From: Lindgomyces ingoldianus
Lineage: Eukaryota > Ascomycota > Dothideomycetes > Pleosporales > Lindgomycetaceae
NCBI RefSeq assembly: GCF_010093535.1
Contig: NW_022985190.1
Span: forward strand, 857,247-921,246
Direction of reading: 5' to 3'
Length of the DNA: 64,000 bases
Shown here: one piece after another, positions 24,920 to 35,931 of the stretch
How the letters are laid out: each line of letters starts with the position of its first letter
Numbering within the stretch: the stretch's first letter is position 1
Translations under genes and position numbers: made by a program
The notes under the pieces: generated by a model
Databases searched by the model: none
What the model saw: the letters and a program-made list of their open reading frames with translations, nothing else
What the model was told of the DNA's origin: nothing

Positions 24920-25400
24920 TACTTAAGCTATATATGTAAGGATTTTTCTTTTAGCTAGTAGCTATAGCTAATATAGCTAATTCTTTACACACTAAGCATA
25001 ATCAAGGCTATGTTAGCATAGACTAGCTTAGTATATTTATTAAGTATTATCTAAAGTTTAAAGTAAAGTTTAAGTATAACTATAAATATAAAAAAGCTTT
25101 TTATAAGAATTTTATAGTAATTTAAAGCTAGTTTAGCCTTATAAAGAATATTAAAGCTAAGTATAATATCTAAGATAATAACATATATAACTTTAATAAA
25201 ATAGGCTTTAAAATAAGCTAGATATTTACTAACTATACTTAAGCTTAGAACTTTACTTTAAGCTTTAAATAATACTTAATAAGTATGCTAGGCTAGTCTA
25301 TACTAACATAGTCTAAATTATGCTTAGCGTGTAAAGAATTAGCTATATTCGCTATAGATGCTAGCTAAAAGAAAAATTCTTATATATTTAGCTTAAATAT

Positions 25401-27380
25401 TGTAACAGCACAGGCAAGACAATAGGTCTAAATGCGGTAGGAATCTACTTAGAGGCATATAGGAGTGCGTGGGGACTTAATAACCTAGGAACTCTATTAA
25501 CACCTATAGGCCTTATACAAAGGATATTAGAAAACTACTAAGCTAGCTACAGAGGCAAGGTGCAACTAAATATATAGGGGAATAAGAGTAATAGTAGAGG
25601 GTTGGGCAGAGTTAGAGCTAGGTTAAGTTAGGGTTAGAGCTAATATAGAGCCTCTTTAGATAGGTTCTAGGCAACCTAAGATAGAACAAGAATTGTTACA
25701 CTACTCCCCTCTCTAAAAACTAATAGTCTCTATTAGTAGTAATTATAGCATAAATTATTACTGTTATGTTCTTTGCTTTTTAAACTAAAACTAGTCTAAT
25801 TTAGCTAGGTGTCCTTGCTCTAAAATATTCCTTTGCACTGCTAGTAGTGTTCTCTAAACTAAACGCTATGCGTGTGCATCTACTCTAATAGTAATCTATA
25901 TTAATGTCTAGCCTGCTAACAATTAAAGCTTACTATTATTTTTTACTATCTACGTAGTTATTAATCGTAGGCGTGTGTTTAGTAAAGTAGCATTAAGTAT
26001 TATTAAGAGTGTCTAAAAAGTATCTTACTACTAAGGTAGCAGTAGTAATTTAAAGTATTATTAGAGGTAATTTAGTAGTTAGTAGAGGTTAACTAGCAGT
26101 CTTAGCTAGATTAGCTGCTAGAGATTAACTCTAAATTAGGTAGGTCTAGCTTTAGGTTCTACAGAAGCAGGTTTAGCTATTAATAGAGTAGTAGTTAGTA
26201 GTTAAAAGTTAGGCATTAGCAGTTATTGTAAGGACAGAGCTCTGTACCACTACGCTAATACAACTAAAAAGGTGCGAATAATTAACTAATAGTTAATTAT
26301 TGCGTACAGAATAGTATATATACCTGTTGTACGTAAGCGCTCTCTTAGCCTTCCATTATCCCCCTTCTTAGCAGACGCATGTCCCAGGCGTCACATGACC
26401 TACTAGCAGCTTAGAGGCGCCATGCGCATGACTTGGTTACCAGCCAGAGGCTGACCACCTGCGGCCTAAAGGCGCGGGATAAAATAACAACGCTTAGTGG
26501 CCTACGCCAGCTAAGTTATATACACTAGACCTTCTAGCAGCAACAACATAGCGCTAGAAGAGGCCGCCTCACGTTTTAGTTTAAAAACTAGCTTAAAGCT
26601 AACTAAGGTAGAGGTTAAACACTAACTGTACCCTGCTGTTAGTTAATTATTATGTAAGGACAGAGCTCTGTACTACTACGCTAATATAACTAAAAAGGTG
26701 CAAATAATTAACTAACAGTTAATTATTGCGTACAGAATAGTATATATACCTGTCGCACGTAAGCGCTATCTTAGCCTTACAGTTATCTTTAATCCTAATA
26801 AGTTATTAGTAGTCTCTAAGTTTCTACCTTAGCGCACTCTACACAACTTTTCCAAAGGCAATTTTAATTATAGAGGATAGAAACTTCTAAACCTAAAGGC
26901 TTTAGTTAATAAAAGGTCTCTAGTACCCTATCTATAAACTAAATAGTTTAATATAATAGTGTAGAAGTATTGCAACTTAAACTAAAATAGACATGTTTTA
27001 GGCTTAGATGTAGTTAAATAAATAATTAGTGTAATATTAGAATAAGGCTGTTACTAGTAAAAGTAAGTTTTCTAATATAATGTAACAGAATAGGCAAGAT
27101 AATAGGTCTAAATACAGTAGGAATCTACTTAGAGGCATATAGAAGTGTGTGGGGACTTAATAACCTAGGAACTCTATTAACACTTATAGGCCTTGTACAA
27201 AGGATATTAGAAAACTACTAAGCTAGCTACAGGGGCAAGGTGCGACTAAATACATAGGGGAATAGAGGTAACAGCAGGGGGCAGGGTAGAGTTAGAGCCA
27301 GGTCGAGTCAGCGTCGGGGCCGATACAGGGACCCTTTGGATAGGTTCTAAGCGACCGGAGATGGAACGAGAATTGTTACA
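25401..27380 (+). mobile_element. LTR element with TGTAAC-family LTRs, short internal region, holds TRIM2
   Basis: LTRs 25401-25700 and 27081-27380 in direct orientation. Flanks AATAT (25396-25400) and AGTAT (27381-27385) differ by one G-to-A. Own internal sequence is only about 0.8 kb (25701-26226 and 26782-27080) with no recognisable coding region. It is either a non-autonomous partner or heavily deleted. A longer relative in opposite orientation spans 50627 to about 54157. Strand is arbitrary. Confidence 0.7.
26227..26781 (-). mobile_element. TRIM2: miniature LTR retrotransposon, 555 bp, TSD GTTAT
   Basis: 129-bp LTRs at 26227-26355 and 26653-26781; TSD GTTAT at 26222-26226 and 26782-26786. 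On the minus strand the LTR starts TGTAAGGC and ends GTCCTTACA, and the 297-bp interior ends in a polypurine tract AAGGGGGATAA (complement at 26356-26366). No coding capacity. The LTR carries the 12-bp palindrome ACAGAGCTCTGT. A second copy is at 41575-42060. Confidence 0.8.
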
Positions 27381-27738
27381 AGTATAAGTTTAATAATTAC
27401 TTACTTTTTATTATTATTTAGCCTTTATAAGTTAGCTATAGAATAAGCTTATAAAAGTTATGTAGTATGCTAGTTGTTTATTATTTTTTTTTAAAAAAAA
27501 AAACTCTATATATAGCTATAGTATATTACTTAAAAGTAACGTACTTCACAGCCAAGTTGCTTACACACCTAAGTCGCTTACTTTTGCTAAGACCCTACCC
27601 TAACAAACTCTATTATAGCCTATAACAACCTGCTCTAGCACTATATAGTATAGTACAGCCTAGAATATTTTTTAGATACTACTTCTACTTCTTACTTACA
27701 TGTTTATGTATTATGCCTAGTCTAATTACACTATTTAT

Positions 27739-28130
27739 TGTAACGATCCTCATGAATCGTTCCATCTCGAGTCGCCCGGAACCTCCGGAAGGCCCTCGTA
27801 TCGGCCCCGACCTCGACCTGGCCCCGACCCCTGCTGTTACCCCTATTCCCTCATGTATTTAGTCGCACCTCGCCCCTGTAGCTAGCTCGGTAGTTTTCTG
27901 ATATCCTACGTACAAGGCCTATAGGTGTCATTGGTATTCCCAGGTCTCTGAGTCCCCACGCACTCCCATATGCCTCTGAGTGGATTCATACCGCATTCGG
28001 ACCCATTGTCTTGCCTGCGCCGTTACATTGTCATTGGTATTCCCAGGTCTCTGAGTCCCCACGCACTCCCATATGCCTCTGAGTGGATTCATACCGCATT
28101 CGGACCTATTGTCTTGCCTGCGCCGTTACA
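27739..28130. mobile_element. Solo LTR of TGTAAC family with a duplicated 104-bp tail
   Basis: Starts TGTAACGATCC at 27739; the first GTTACA end is at 28026, followed by a second copy of the last ~104 bp ending 28130. The six bases ATTTAT occur on both sides (27733-27738, 28131-28136). The 60-codon frame 27970-28152 lies in the duplicated tail and is not a gene. Confidence 0.7.
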
Positions 28131-29666
28131 ATTTATAGCGCCTTTAGAATAGCTTACCTACTTTAGCTTACACCTACTTCTTTGCTTTTTTTTTATTACT
28201 ATGTGCTTTAAACTTTTTTAAAGCTATTAAGTATAAGCTTTTTTAAATTATTAATGTTTTTTTTACTTTAATTTACTTTTTTATGTAATTTATATTATGT
28301 AGAAGCTTTATTAGCTACTTAAAGCTTAGTAATTTCTTATTATACTAACACTAGCTTATATATAATTATTACTACTTTTTTTTAAAACTCTTTTAAACAC
28401 TTTAACTATAAAAGTTAGTAAACTATTTATATGCTTTTAAATTTTTATTTTTATAAACATTAATTATAACTTAAGTTTTAAAGTATTACTTAAAGTTTCT
28501 AACTACTAAGGCTTATTATATATAAGTAGTAGTAGTAATAGAGTGTATAACTTTATATTAAGGCTTATTATAACTTATTATAGGTTAAAAGAAACTAATT
28601 TAGCGCTTTAAAACTTTTTTTAAATATTACTAAAAGTAATTATAGTATTATAAGCTACTTTAAAGTATAGTAGAAACTTTATTTTTATAATATAAGTAAT
28701 TTAGTTATATATAAGGTTTTTAGCTTAGCACTTATATACTTTTTTTAAAAGAGTAAAACAACCTACATTAAGTAGCTATAAAAAGTGTAATAAGTAAAAA
28801 AGCATATAAATAGTAATAATCTTATTATTTTTATAGTATTACTAAAAATAAAGTAAGTTATAGTTCTTATAGCTATTAATAACTAGTAAATAGTAGCTAC
28901 TAATAGTATACTTTTTTATATATGTGTTAAAGTGCTTTAACTAGTCTAGACTAAGCTAATTAGTAGTCTAGCTATGCTAAAAAATTATAATAACTTAATT
29001 TTAAAGTAGATTTTTTTTATACTAGTTTAAAAAGTAGTTGCTACTCTAGAAAATAATAAAAAGTAAAATAGCCTACCTTTTAGCATTAATGCTCTAGATA
29101 GCTATTATCTACTTTTAGTTACTTAGCTAGCCTGCTTTTAGCTGTCTTTATTTCTCTAAACTTATAATAACTGCTTTAGTAGATATCTAGCCTATTATAA
29201 ACTTTATTTTATTAAAGTTATATGTGTTATTATTTTAGATGCTATACTTAGCTTTAATATTTTTTATAAAGTTAAACTAGCTTTAAATTACTATAAAATC
29301 TTTATAAAAAGCTTTTTTATAGTTATACTTACACTTAAACTTTACTTTAAGCTTTAAGTACCACTTAATAAACATATTAAGCTAGTTTATACTAATATAG
29401 CCTATATTACACTTAGCATGTAAAGAATTAGCTATATTAGCTATAGCTACTAGCTAAAAGGGAAATCCTTACATATTTAGCTTAAGTATGTGCTAAATAA
29501 TTACTTACTTTTTATTATTATCTAGCTTTTATAAGTTAGCTATATAATTAGCTTAAAAAGGTTATTTAGTATATTAGTTACTTATTATCTTTTAAAAGAC
29601 TTTATAAATAGCTGTAGCATGTTACTTAAAAAGTGTTATGTTTTATTTAAAAGCTTAAAGTGTAAC

Positions 29667-29867
29667 TGTAAGGCCGGATGTCCCAGAACGGGCCAGTATG
29701 GCCTCACCTGACCTGTTTGGAGGTCGTATGACCTGTGCTTCGTATATAAGCATGAATCCTGACAAGCGAAGCTTGGCAGCGATTCGTCTCTCTGACAATA
29801 CACTCCTATCTTTCTCCGAAAGCTTGCTCTCAGTGCTATCCGTGCTACTTACCATCCCATCTTTACA
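29667..29867 (+). mobile_element. Solo LTR, family TGTAAGG, 201 bp, TSD GTAAC
   Basis: Starts TGTAAGGCCGG, ends ATCTTTACA; TSD GTAAC at 29662-29666 and 29868-29872. Same family as 44093-44293 and the LTR at 63663-63863, all exactly 201 bp. Confidence 0.85.
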
Positions 29868-30036
29868 GTAACCTACATCTAATATTCCTTTAACATATTT
29901 AAGTAGTGTTATTAGAAATATATTAGTATAAAAAAGTAGTGTAGTAGGGTCTTAGTAAAAGTAAGTAACTTAGGTGTGTAAGCAACTTGCCTGTAAAGTA
30001 TGTTATTATATTTTATTTAAAAGCTTAAAGTATAAC

Positions 30037-30380
30037 TGTAACGATTCTACGAATCGTTCCATCTCGGGTCGCTCGGATCCTATCCGAAGGGTCCCCGTAT
30101 CGGCTCCGACCATGACTCGACCCAGTCCCCCGCAGTTACCCCTATTCCCTCATGTATTTAGTCGCACCTCGCCCCCGTAGCTAGCTCGGTAGTTTTCTGA
30201 TATCCTACGTACAAGGCCTATAGGTGTCATTGGTATTCCCANNNNNNNNNNNNNNNNNNNNNNNNNNNNNNNNNNNNNNNNNNNNNNNNNNNNNNNGTCT
30301 CTGAGTCCCCACGCACTCCCATATGCCTCTGAGTGGATTCATACCGCATTCGGACCCATTGTCTTGCCTGCGCCGTTACA
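30037..30380. mobile_element. Solo LTR of TGTAAC family containing an assembly gap, TSD ATAAC
   Basis: TSD ATAAC at 30032-30036 and 30381-30385. Starts TGTAACGATTC, ends GCGCCGTTACA. A run of 55 N interrupts it. Confidence 0.85.
30242..30296. other. Assembly gap (55 N)
   Basis: The flanks ..GGTATTCCCA and GTCTCTGAG.. are adjacent (one extra G) in sister LTR copies, e.g. near 27945, so the true missing sequence may be about one base. Confidence 0.95.
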
Positions 30381-30519
30381 ATAACCTATATTTAATATTC
30401 TTTTAATATATTTAAGTAGTATTATAAGAAATGTATTAGTGTAAAAAGAGTAGTTTAGTGTAGTCTTAGTAAAAGTAAGCAACCTAGGTGTGTAGCTAAC
30501 TTACCTGTAGTGTACGTTA

Positions 30520-30829
30520 TGTAACGACTCTCGTTCCATCTCGGGTCGCCCGGAACCCATCCGAAGGGTCCCCGTATCGGCTCCGACCCTGGCTCGACCC
30601 TGACTCGACCTGGCCCCGACTCTGCCCTGCCCCCTGCTGTTACCCCTATTCCCTCATGTATTTAGTCGCACCTCGCCCCGTAGCTAGCTCGGTAGTTTTC
30701 TGATATCCTTTCGTACAAGGCCTATAGGTATCAATGGCATTCCCAGGTTCAGAGTCCCCACGCACTCCCATATGCCTCTGAGTGGATTCCCTCCGCATTC
30801 GGACCCATTGTCTTGCCTGCGCCGTTACA
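30520..30829. mobile_element. Solo LTR of TGTAAC family, 310 bp, TSD CGTTA
   Basis: Starts TGTAACGACTCTCG, ends GTTACA; TSD CGTTA at 30515-30519 and 30830-30834. It landed in the right terminus of the fold-back element, using its last bases as target. Confidence 0.85.
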
Positions 30830-30885
30830 CGTTAGTTGCTACAGCTTTGTTGCTTTTACTTCGCAACTAAAATCTTTCTGTATAA

Positions 30886-31104
30886 TGTAACGAGGTCGGC
30901 ACGGTCAACCACGTGGCCTTCTCTCGCTCATAGAGGTTTAGGCTAGGCTAGAGACAACCGCTAGTGCTAGTGCTTACCCTAGCATTACCTATATATTATA
31001 CTATGCGAGAATACTTAGCTTAATTATTCTCGTGCGTACCTTTTGGTACAGTGGGGAAAGTCGTATAGTATCGGCTTGGCAGGCGGGGCGCCTACCTCAT
31101 TACA
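30886..31104. mobile_element. Solo LTR, 219 bp, TSD TATAA, single copy in window
   Basis: Starts TGTAACGAGGTC, ends CCTCATTACA; TSD TATAA at 30881-30885 and 31105-31109. Different sequence from the other TGTAAC LTRs. It marks the border between the repeat tract and the SEC9 island. Confidence 0.75.
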
Positions 31105-31109
31105 TATAA

Positions 31110-31653
31110 AGGGCTAGGTTTTGAGCAATTTAGTGCTGTTTACAGACTTTCTGTGGGTAACTGTAGAGTGCGCAGACTGTTCCCTAGTACATCTGTAGCT
31201 AGCTAGTTTTGATAGCGAAGGCAGGTTTGCATTCTCCTAACACTTGTATTGCATAGTTAGAAGTGAGGCCTCCCTAGAAAGCCCCTCAACAATCATAGCC
31301 TCCATTATAACTCAGATCATCCATAGAGAGCAGAATATTCATTCCCCATCCCTGTTGCTAAGAGAAAATAGAACATTATCCAGATCAAGTTACTCAACAA
31401 TAATATCTAGTGGCAGAAGCGTACATTCCTAAACAATTTTTTTTGTAGCTTTCATGTTCTATGCCACCAAAAAGCAGATAGTCCTCACAAACCATTCCGA
31501 ACACATTTGCAGCAGCGTCAACTTTTAGACGCACGGAAAACAGCTGAAGCTGACCATCGAAGAAATGGTTCCATACCATATGCACTGCCCATACCCTCTC
31601 TTCCAAATAAACATTTCGTAAGAGGGCTGGTTCGCTAGGCGTGGAGAGCGCAT
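31110..31653. other. Intergenic, downstream of SEC9; no gene seen
   Basis: GC-normal sequence between the solo LTR and the SEC9 stop. Short frames on both strands (60-70 codons) show no recognisable motif. It probably includes the SEC9 3' UTR. Confidence 0.6.
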
Positions 31654-33300
31654 CTAGTGGATCCTATCTAATCTCGCACGATTCATGGCAATCTGGTCAT
31701 CGACTTTGTCTGTCTTGCCAATAATGCGGTCAATATGCTTGTTTTGGGTGTCAACCTCCTCTCCCATGGCACGACCAAGTAAATTGAGTCTTTTGGCAGC
31801 TCCATGAAGTGCATCCAACTTAAGGGTACGTTAGCATATGTCTGTGACAATAACAAACCACGCAAGGGTAAGAGGGTAAGAGGTATAGGGGCAAGCGACA
31901 GCAGCGACTCACATTGGAGTCGATCTCATTTTCCATCTACACTCATGTTAGCATGCGTAGACTAAATTGCAGAATTGGTTAGATATTACCTCATCATCTT
32001 CTGAATCAGCCTCAAATTGGTACTTGGCTCGATCAGCGAGCGTGGACTTTTGGCCTGGGCCTCCCGCACTCTTTACACCCTGTTGGAAGGCCTGTTGCCG
32101 GGATTGGGATTCCCAAGCTTGCTTTCGAGTAGCATCTCGCTGTTCGCGTTCTTGCCTGTGGGTTTCCATGATCTGGGAAGTTGTGTTAGTAAAAGTAATA
32201 CAAATCCACTACTTGACATACCTGTTGGTCCCGAGCTTCACGGCGGGAGGTAGACGTGAAAGGGTTCCCCTGCAATTTGTAAGGCCTTGATTTTTATCAC
32301 GACGGGTCCAGCTTAGAGCCGGAAACAACTTACTACATGTACTGCGAACATGCTTTTGTTGAGAGTTTTGAGCTCCCTAGCCTTTTCTTCAGCGATTCTG
32401 TTCTGACTAGAAGCCAGATCCAAATTTCTCTCTGTATTATGAATACGTTCGCCCTGTGCACCCAACCTGGCAAGTGTATCCCGTCCTGTTTCCTCGGCTT
32501 GCTGGGCTAACCGCAGAGCGTTTCTCGTAGATGACACATCCTGCTGCTTGAGAAAACGAATCTCCTGTTTAGTAGCGTTGACATCTTCCTCCTCCTGCTC
32601 CTCGGCTGGGGAAGTGTTAGAAGCTGCTCATAGTCTTCCAAGGATACCATACCTGTCAACTGTCGATCAGCATACGATCCATAGCCGCCCTGATCCCCCC
32701 CAGGGGCCCCATACGCACCGCGGGCACCAGAGCCATATGCTCCGCTCTGCCCATATGCACCGCTTTGTGGTTGGCGCTGCTGGACTCGCTGAGGGGCATT
32801 TCCGAAGAGCTCGTTGCGGCCAGCATCTATAGACACGGTGTCATTTGAGTCTGAACGGCCGAGACCTTGACGGACAAATTAGTCAGAATGCTTGATTCCC
32901 GCAGCAAAAAATTCCAAAGAAGACACAAACCGCCATAGCCCCCAGGTCTTCTCGGACCTTGATCTGCACCGCCAAACCTATCTGCTCCATACCCGCCTCC
33001 AGCTCCATAACTGCCTCCTCCAGCGCCGTAACCCCCAGCACCGACGCGACTGCCACCATAAGGCTGTCCCGGGCCCGTCACCGAAGCACTCTTATTATCT
33101 CTCGCATCAAATCCATCATTTCCACTTTGATATGGCGGTGGGGGAGGATTTGAGGCCCGGCTCATGTAGGGATCGCCGCCTGTGGGAGGAACAGAGTAAG
33201 GGTTTGAGGCTGGCGGCGCTTTATCCTTCTTGGAGCGACTGCCGAAGAGCGCGGAGCGGGCAGCGGAGTCATCGTCCTCTTTCTTCTTGAGGAAACCCAT
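31654..33300 (-). CDS. SEC9: SEC9-like plasma-membrane t-SNARE (SNAP-25 family)
   Basis: Seven exons by my splicing: 33300-32931, 32865-32653, 32605-32334, 32269-32222, 32172-31990, 31936-31913, 31818-31654. All introns are GT..AG with phases preserved; the protein is 424 aa. It starts MGFLKKKEDDDSAARS. Residues ~60-195 are low complexity (Gly/Tyr/Gln/Pro). The Qb SNARE helix covers about 207-270 with zero-layer Gln245 (LGAQGERI). A second SNARE helix (Qc) covers about 363-420 with zero-layer Gln395 (VDTQNKHI). There is no membrane anchor, as expected for this family. Sec9 pairs with an Sso-type syntaxin and Snc-type synaptobrevin in fusing secretory vesicles at the cell surface. Exon 6 is only 24 nt. 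The promoter is probably in 33301-33921, shared with the 3' flank of the next gene. Confidence 0.93.
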
Positions 33301-33921
33301 GGTTGATGCGTATCGTGTATCTGCAAGGCGTGAGCAGGGGTATCACGAGCAATGGATGAGTTGTAGTTGGGCACGTACTCTTTCGATCGATTGGATGACG
33401 GTTTAGGTCCTTTGTAAAGTGCAAAGCAAATCGCTAGGAGAGGTAGTAAGTGACCAGAGTGAATGTGAGGCTACGGAGCTATTATAGGGTTGGAAAGTGT
33501 TTGAGAATAAAAGCGTACGGACGCTGGAGGTTTCAAGCGCCAACGAGCTGCATGGTCGTGGAAGGTGTGGCTGAGTTTGCGCCACATCTTGGCACCCATA
33601 AATAACCCAGAGGCGGTGAGCGGCAAAAGCATTGATATTTCCATGAAGCAATGAATTGATTTCGTCAATATTCTTATCGTACACAACTATCACTCTATTC
33701 GAGGTGCTGGCTCTGTTTGTAAGGGATTACAAGCACAATGCGTGAATTCACTTTTCACATCCATCGTGAGCTTGTCAGACGATGGTGACGAATCACGATG
33801 AAGTAAGTGTTCGACATCGGAGTGAATCAGCCGTTGTAACAAAGTGCTGTGGATTTTATTTTGGGTATCCCAGTTATTCCACATAAGTGGATGCTAAGGC
33901 TACAAATGATGCTGTCGGATC

Positions 33922-35409
33922 TTAGGCAATAGTTCCCCCTGAGGCCTGCAGACTACTGAGAGCCTTCTTTGTCCAGACCGTACCATTCTCTTCAGGGCCA
34001 AGCTCTTCGTCAGAAGGCAGGGCATCATGCTCTTCCTTCGTCCAAATCTCAGTGCCCTCCACTACAGGGAACGATGTAAGCACTCTGCTAATATCTCCCC
34101 ACCATACCTCCCCAAACCGCTGATACCAGTCGACAGTTGCTTTTAGTCCTTCTTCGAAACTAGTTTTCGGTCGCCATCCGAGAGCCGCTAGCTTTGCTCC
34201 GTTAGTAGCGTATCGCTGGTCATTGAACGGTCTGTCTTCTGTGTGTTGTACCCATCTCTGGAATTCTTGGGGTGTTTTGTGGCGCGCTCCAAAAATCTCC
34301 AATAATCGATGGCATATATCCGTATTTGAGATTTCATCCTTTGATGCGATGTTGTAGATCTGGCCAATGGCTCCTTTGTGTAAAATGGTGTCCAGAGCAT
34401 CAACAATATCGCTCGCATACACGTAACGACGTGTCGGCGATCCGTCTCCGTGAACTAGTAACTTGCTTCGTCGCTGAAGTAGCATGATGAATTTCGGTAT
34501 GATCTCTGCGAAGAATTAGCGGCTGCACTACCCGCCAGCCATTCGCAACATACTCTCGGGGAATTGGTGGGGACCATAAACGTTGTTGCTCCTCACAGTG
34601 ATAAGCGGCAACTTGAAACTACTCCGATATGCGCTGACCATCATCTCCGCCGCAGCCTTACTTGCCGAATACGGATTTGTTGGGGCGAGTAAACTAGTCT
34701 CGCTCAAGTCCGCTGCCCCAATTGGTACATCGCCATACACCTCGTCAGTCGAAATGTGTATGAATCTAGTGACACCATGTTCCCTCGCTCTCTCTAATAG
34801 AACATGTGTTCCGTATACGTTGGTGTTGGTGAATTGATAGGAGTTGCCGAAGCTGAGATCAACATGTGATTGGGCAGCGAAATGGAAGATGGTGTCGATC
34901 TTGTGCTTGCGCAAGCACTTCTTCACGTCCGACGGCGAAGTTATATCTCCTTGCTCGAAGGTAAAGTTCGGGAATTCGTCGAGTATTCGTGTGTTATTAA
35001 GAGTGGCGCAATAATCTAGCTTATCGAAAGAGATGACGTTGTAGTTGTCTGGATAAGTGAGCGTCAAATGGCGGACGAACCAGCACGCTCTAAGCTAGTA
35101 GGTCAGTGTGGGGAAGCCACTAAGCGTTTCCACCATTAGGTTTCAAGGACGTACATGAATCCTGCCCCGCCCGTAACCAGAATATTCCTCACGTTCGGGA
35201 GCGGTTCGAATTTCGTGCTGCCTTTCAGAACAGGCGCCTGCTTCCATAAGTCTGCGGTTACATAAGATCTCGGATTGAGAATCGTCGAATTCCTCCTGCC
35301 TATCTTAACAATTCAGCGAGGTACTGTCGAAGGGTTGGTGACTGGTTCGCGAACGTTTAACATGACGGTCTCCATTGAGGAGAGATTCCGGGCTCTCAAC
35401 GGGGGACAT
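33922..35409 (-). CDS. dTDP-glucose/UDP-glucose 4,6-dehydratase-like NAD-dependent epimerase/dehydratase
   Basis: Four exons: 35409-35310, 35251-35155, 35089-34554, 34505-33922; 438 aa. Extended SDR protein: Rossmann motif VTGGAGFIA at 59-67 (GxxGxxG with the last Gly replaced by Ala), catalytic STDE at 179-182, Tyr206-x3-Lys210 (YSASK), then VRSNNVYGPHQFPE and RRYVYASDIVDA. These match RmlB-like 4,6-dehydratases, which oxidise C4 and remove water across C5-C6 of a sugar nucleotide, giving the 4-keto-6-deoxy intermediate of rhamnose-type sugars. The start at 35409 (MSPVESPESLLNG) was chosen because intron 1 (GTTAAG..CGCAG) joins it in frame. This exon and the ~50-residue N-terminal extension are the least certain part. 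The C-terminal ~50 residues (after WWGD) extend beyond the bacterial length of about 350. The substrate cannot be told from sequence alone. Confidence 0.88.
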
Positions 35410-35929
35410 CTCAGTAGATACCACCGAAGGAGAGATTTCATGAAGGCGGTGAGAAAAGGAAGTGTCGTGCGCATCTCATGGTAGCCTGCCCGCGCAATTT
35501 ATTACGATGTTGCAAGTGAAGTGAATTGATGAAGATCGGCGCTAAGGGTTAGAAGAGTATCCCTTCCACTGGACACGTGGGCCAAGACAATTAAGAAAGA
35601 CGAATTGGAAGGCAAGTTTAACCGATCATCCACCTTCGCTTTCGGGGTGCTCGCCGTCCGTCGGTGTGAAGTCGTCATTCACAAGATTTCATCAGCTGAC
35701 GCACAGTTTTGCCTGGCACGCACACACTAGATTATGTCCATTTCTAACATTAAAGCAACCCTACTAACATAAACTATAATAAGAACACGCTTATAGATTT
35801 AAAACAGTAAAATTTAAAAAATAAATATTACTATAATAGCTAAAAAAACAATAGTGTTAAAAATAAACTCTAAAATTAATAGTTACAGAGATATTAGAAG
35901 TAGAGGATAAAAAATTAGAGTTTTTTTAA
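35410..35929. other. Dehydratase promoter region, then AT-rich transition
   Basis: GC-normal to about 35735, then AT-rich and RIP-like up to the fold-back element. No gene or recognised element. The 69-codon plus-strand frame 35275-35484 overlaps exons 1-2 in antisense and is rejected. Confidence 0.5.
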
Positions 35930-35931
35930 TA

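Larger units (their letters stand above)
27539..30003 (-). mobile_element. pogo-B copy with two LTR insertions
   Basis: Left end ACGTACTTCACAGC at 27539, right end ..AAAGTATGT (mutated ACGT) at 30003, TA at both ends. Removing the two solo LTRs and their TSDs leaves about 1.86 kb, matching the family length. Minus orientation. Confidence 0.75.
22762..30517. mobile_element. Fold-back element FB-B copy, split by four nested insertions
   Basis: Pieces 22762-23055, 24920-25400, 27381-27538, 30004-30036 and 30381-30517 sum to about 1.1 kb. In order they rebuild the same two-5'-ends inverted structure as 35932-37031. Left end ACATACTTTATA (mutated ACGTAC), right end GTGTACGT, TA at both sides. Interrupted by pogo-B (23056-24919), an LTR element (25401-27380), another pogo-B (27539-30003) and a solo LTR (30037-30380). 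Confidence 0.7.

Noticed and set aside
31967..33290. Plus-strand frames of 64-132 codons
   Set aside because: Antisense to SEC9 exons; no own motifs.
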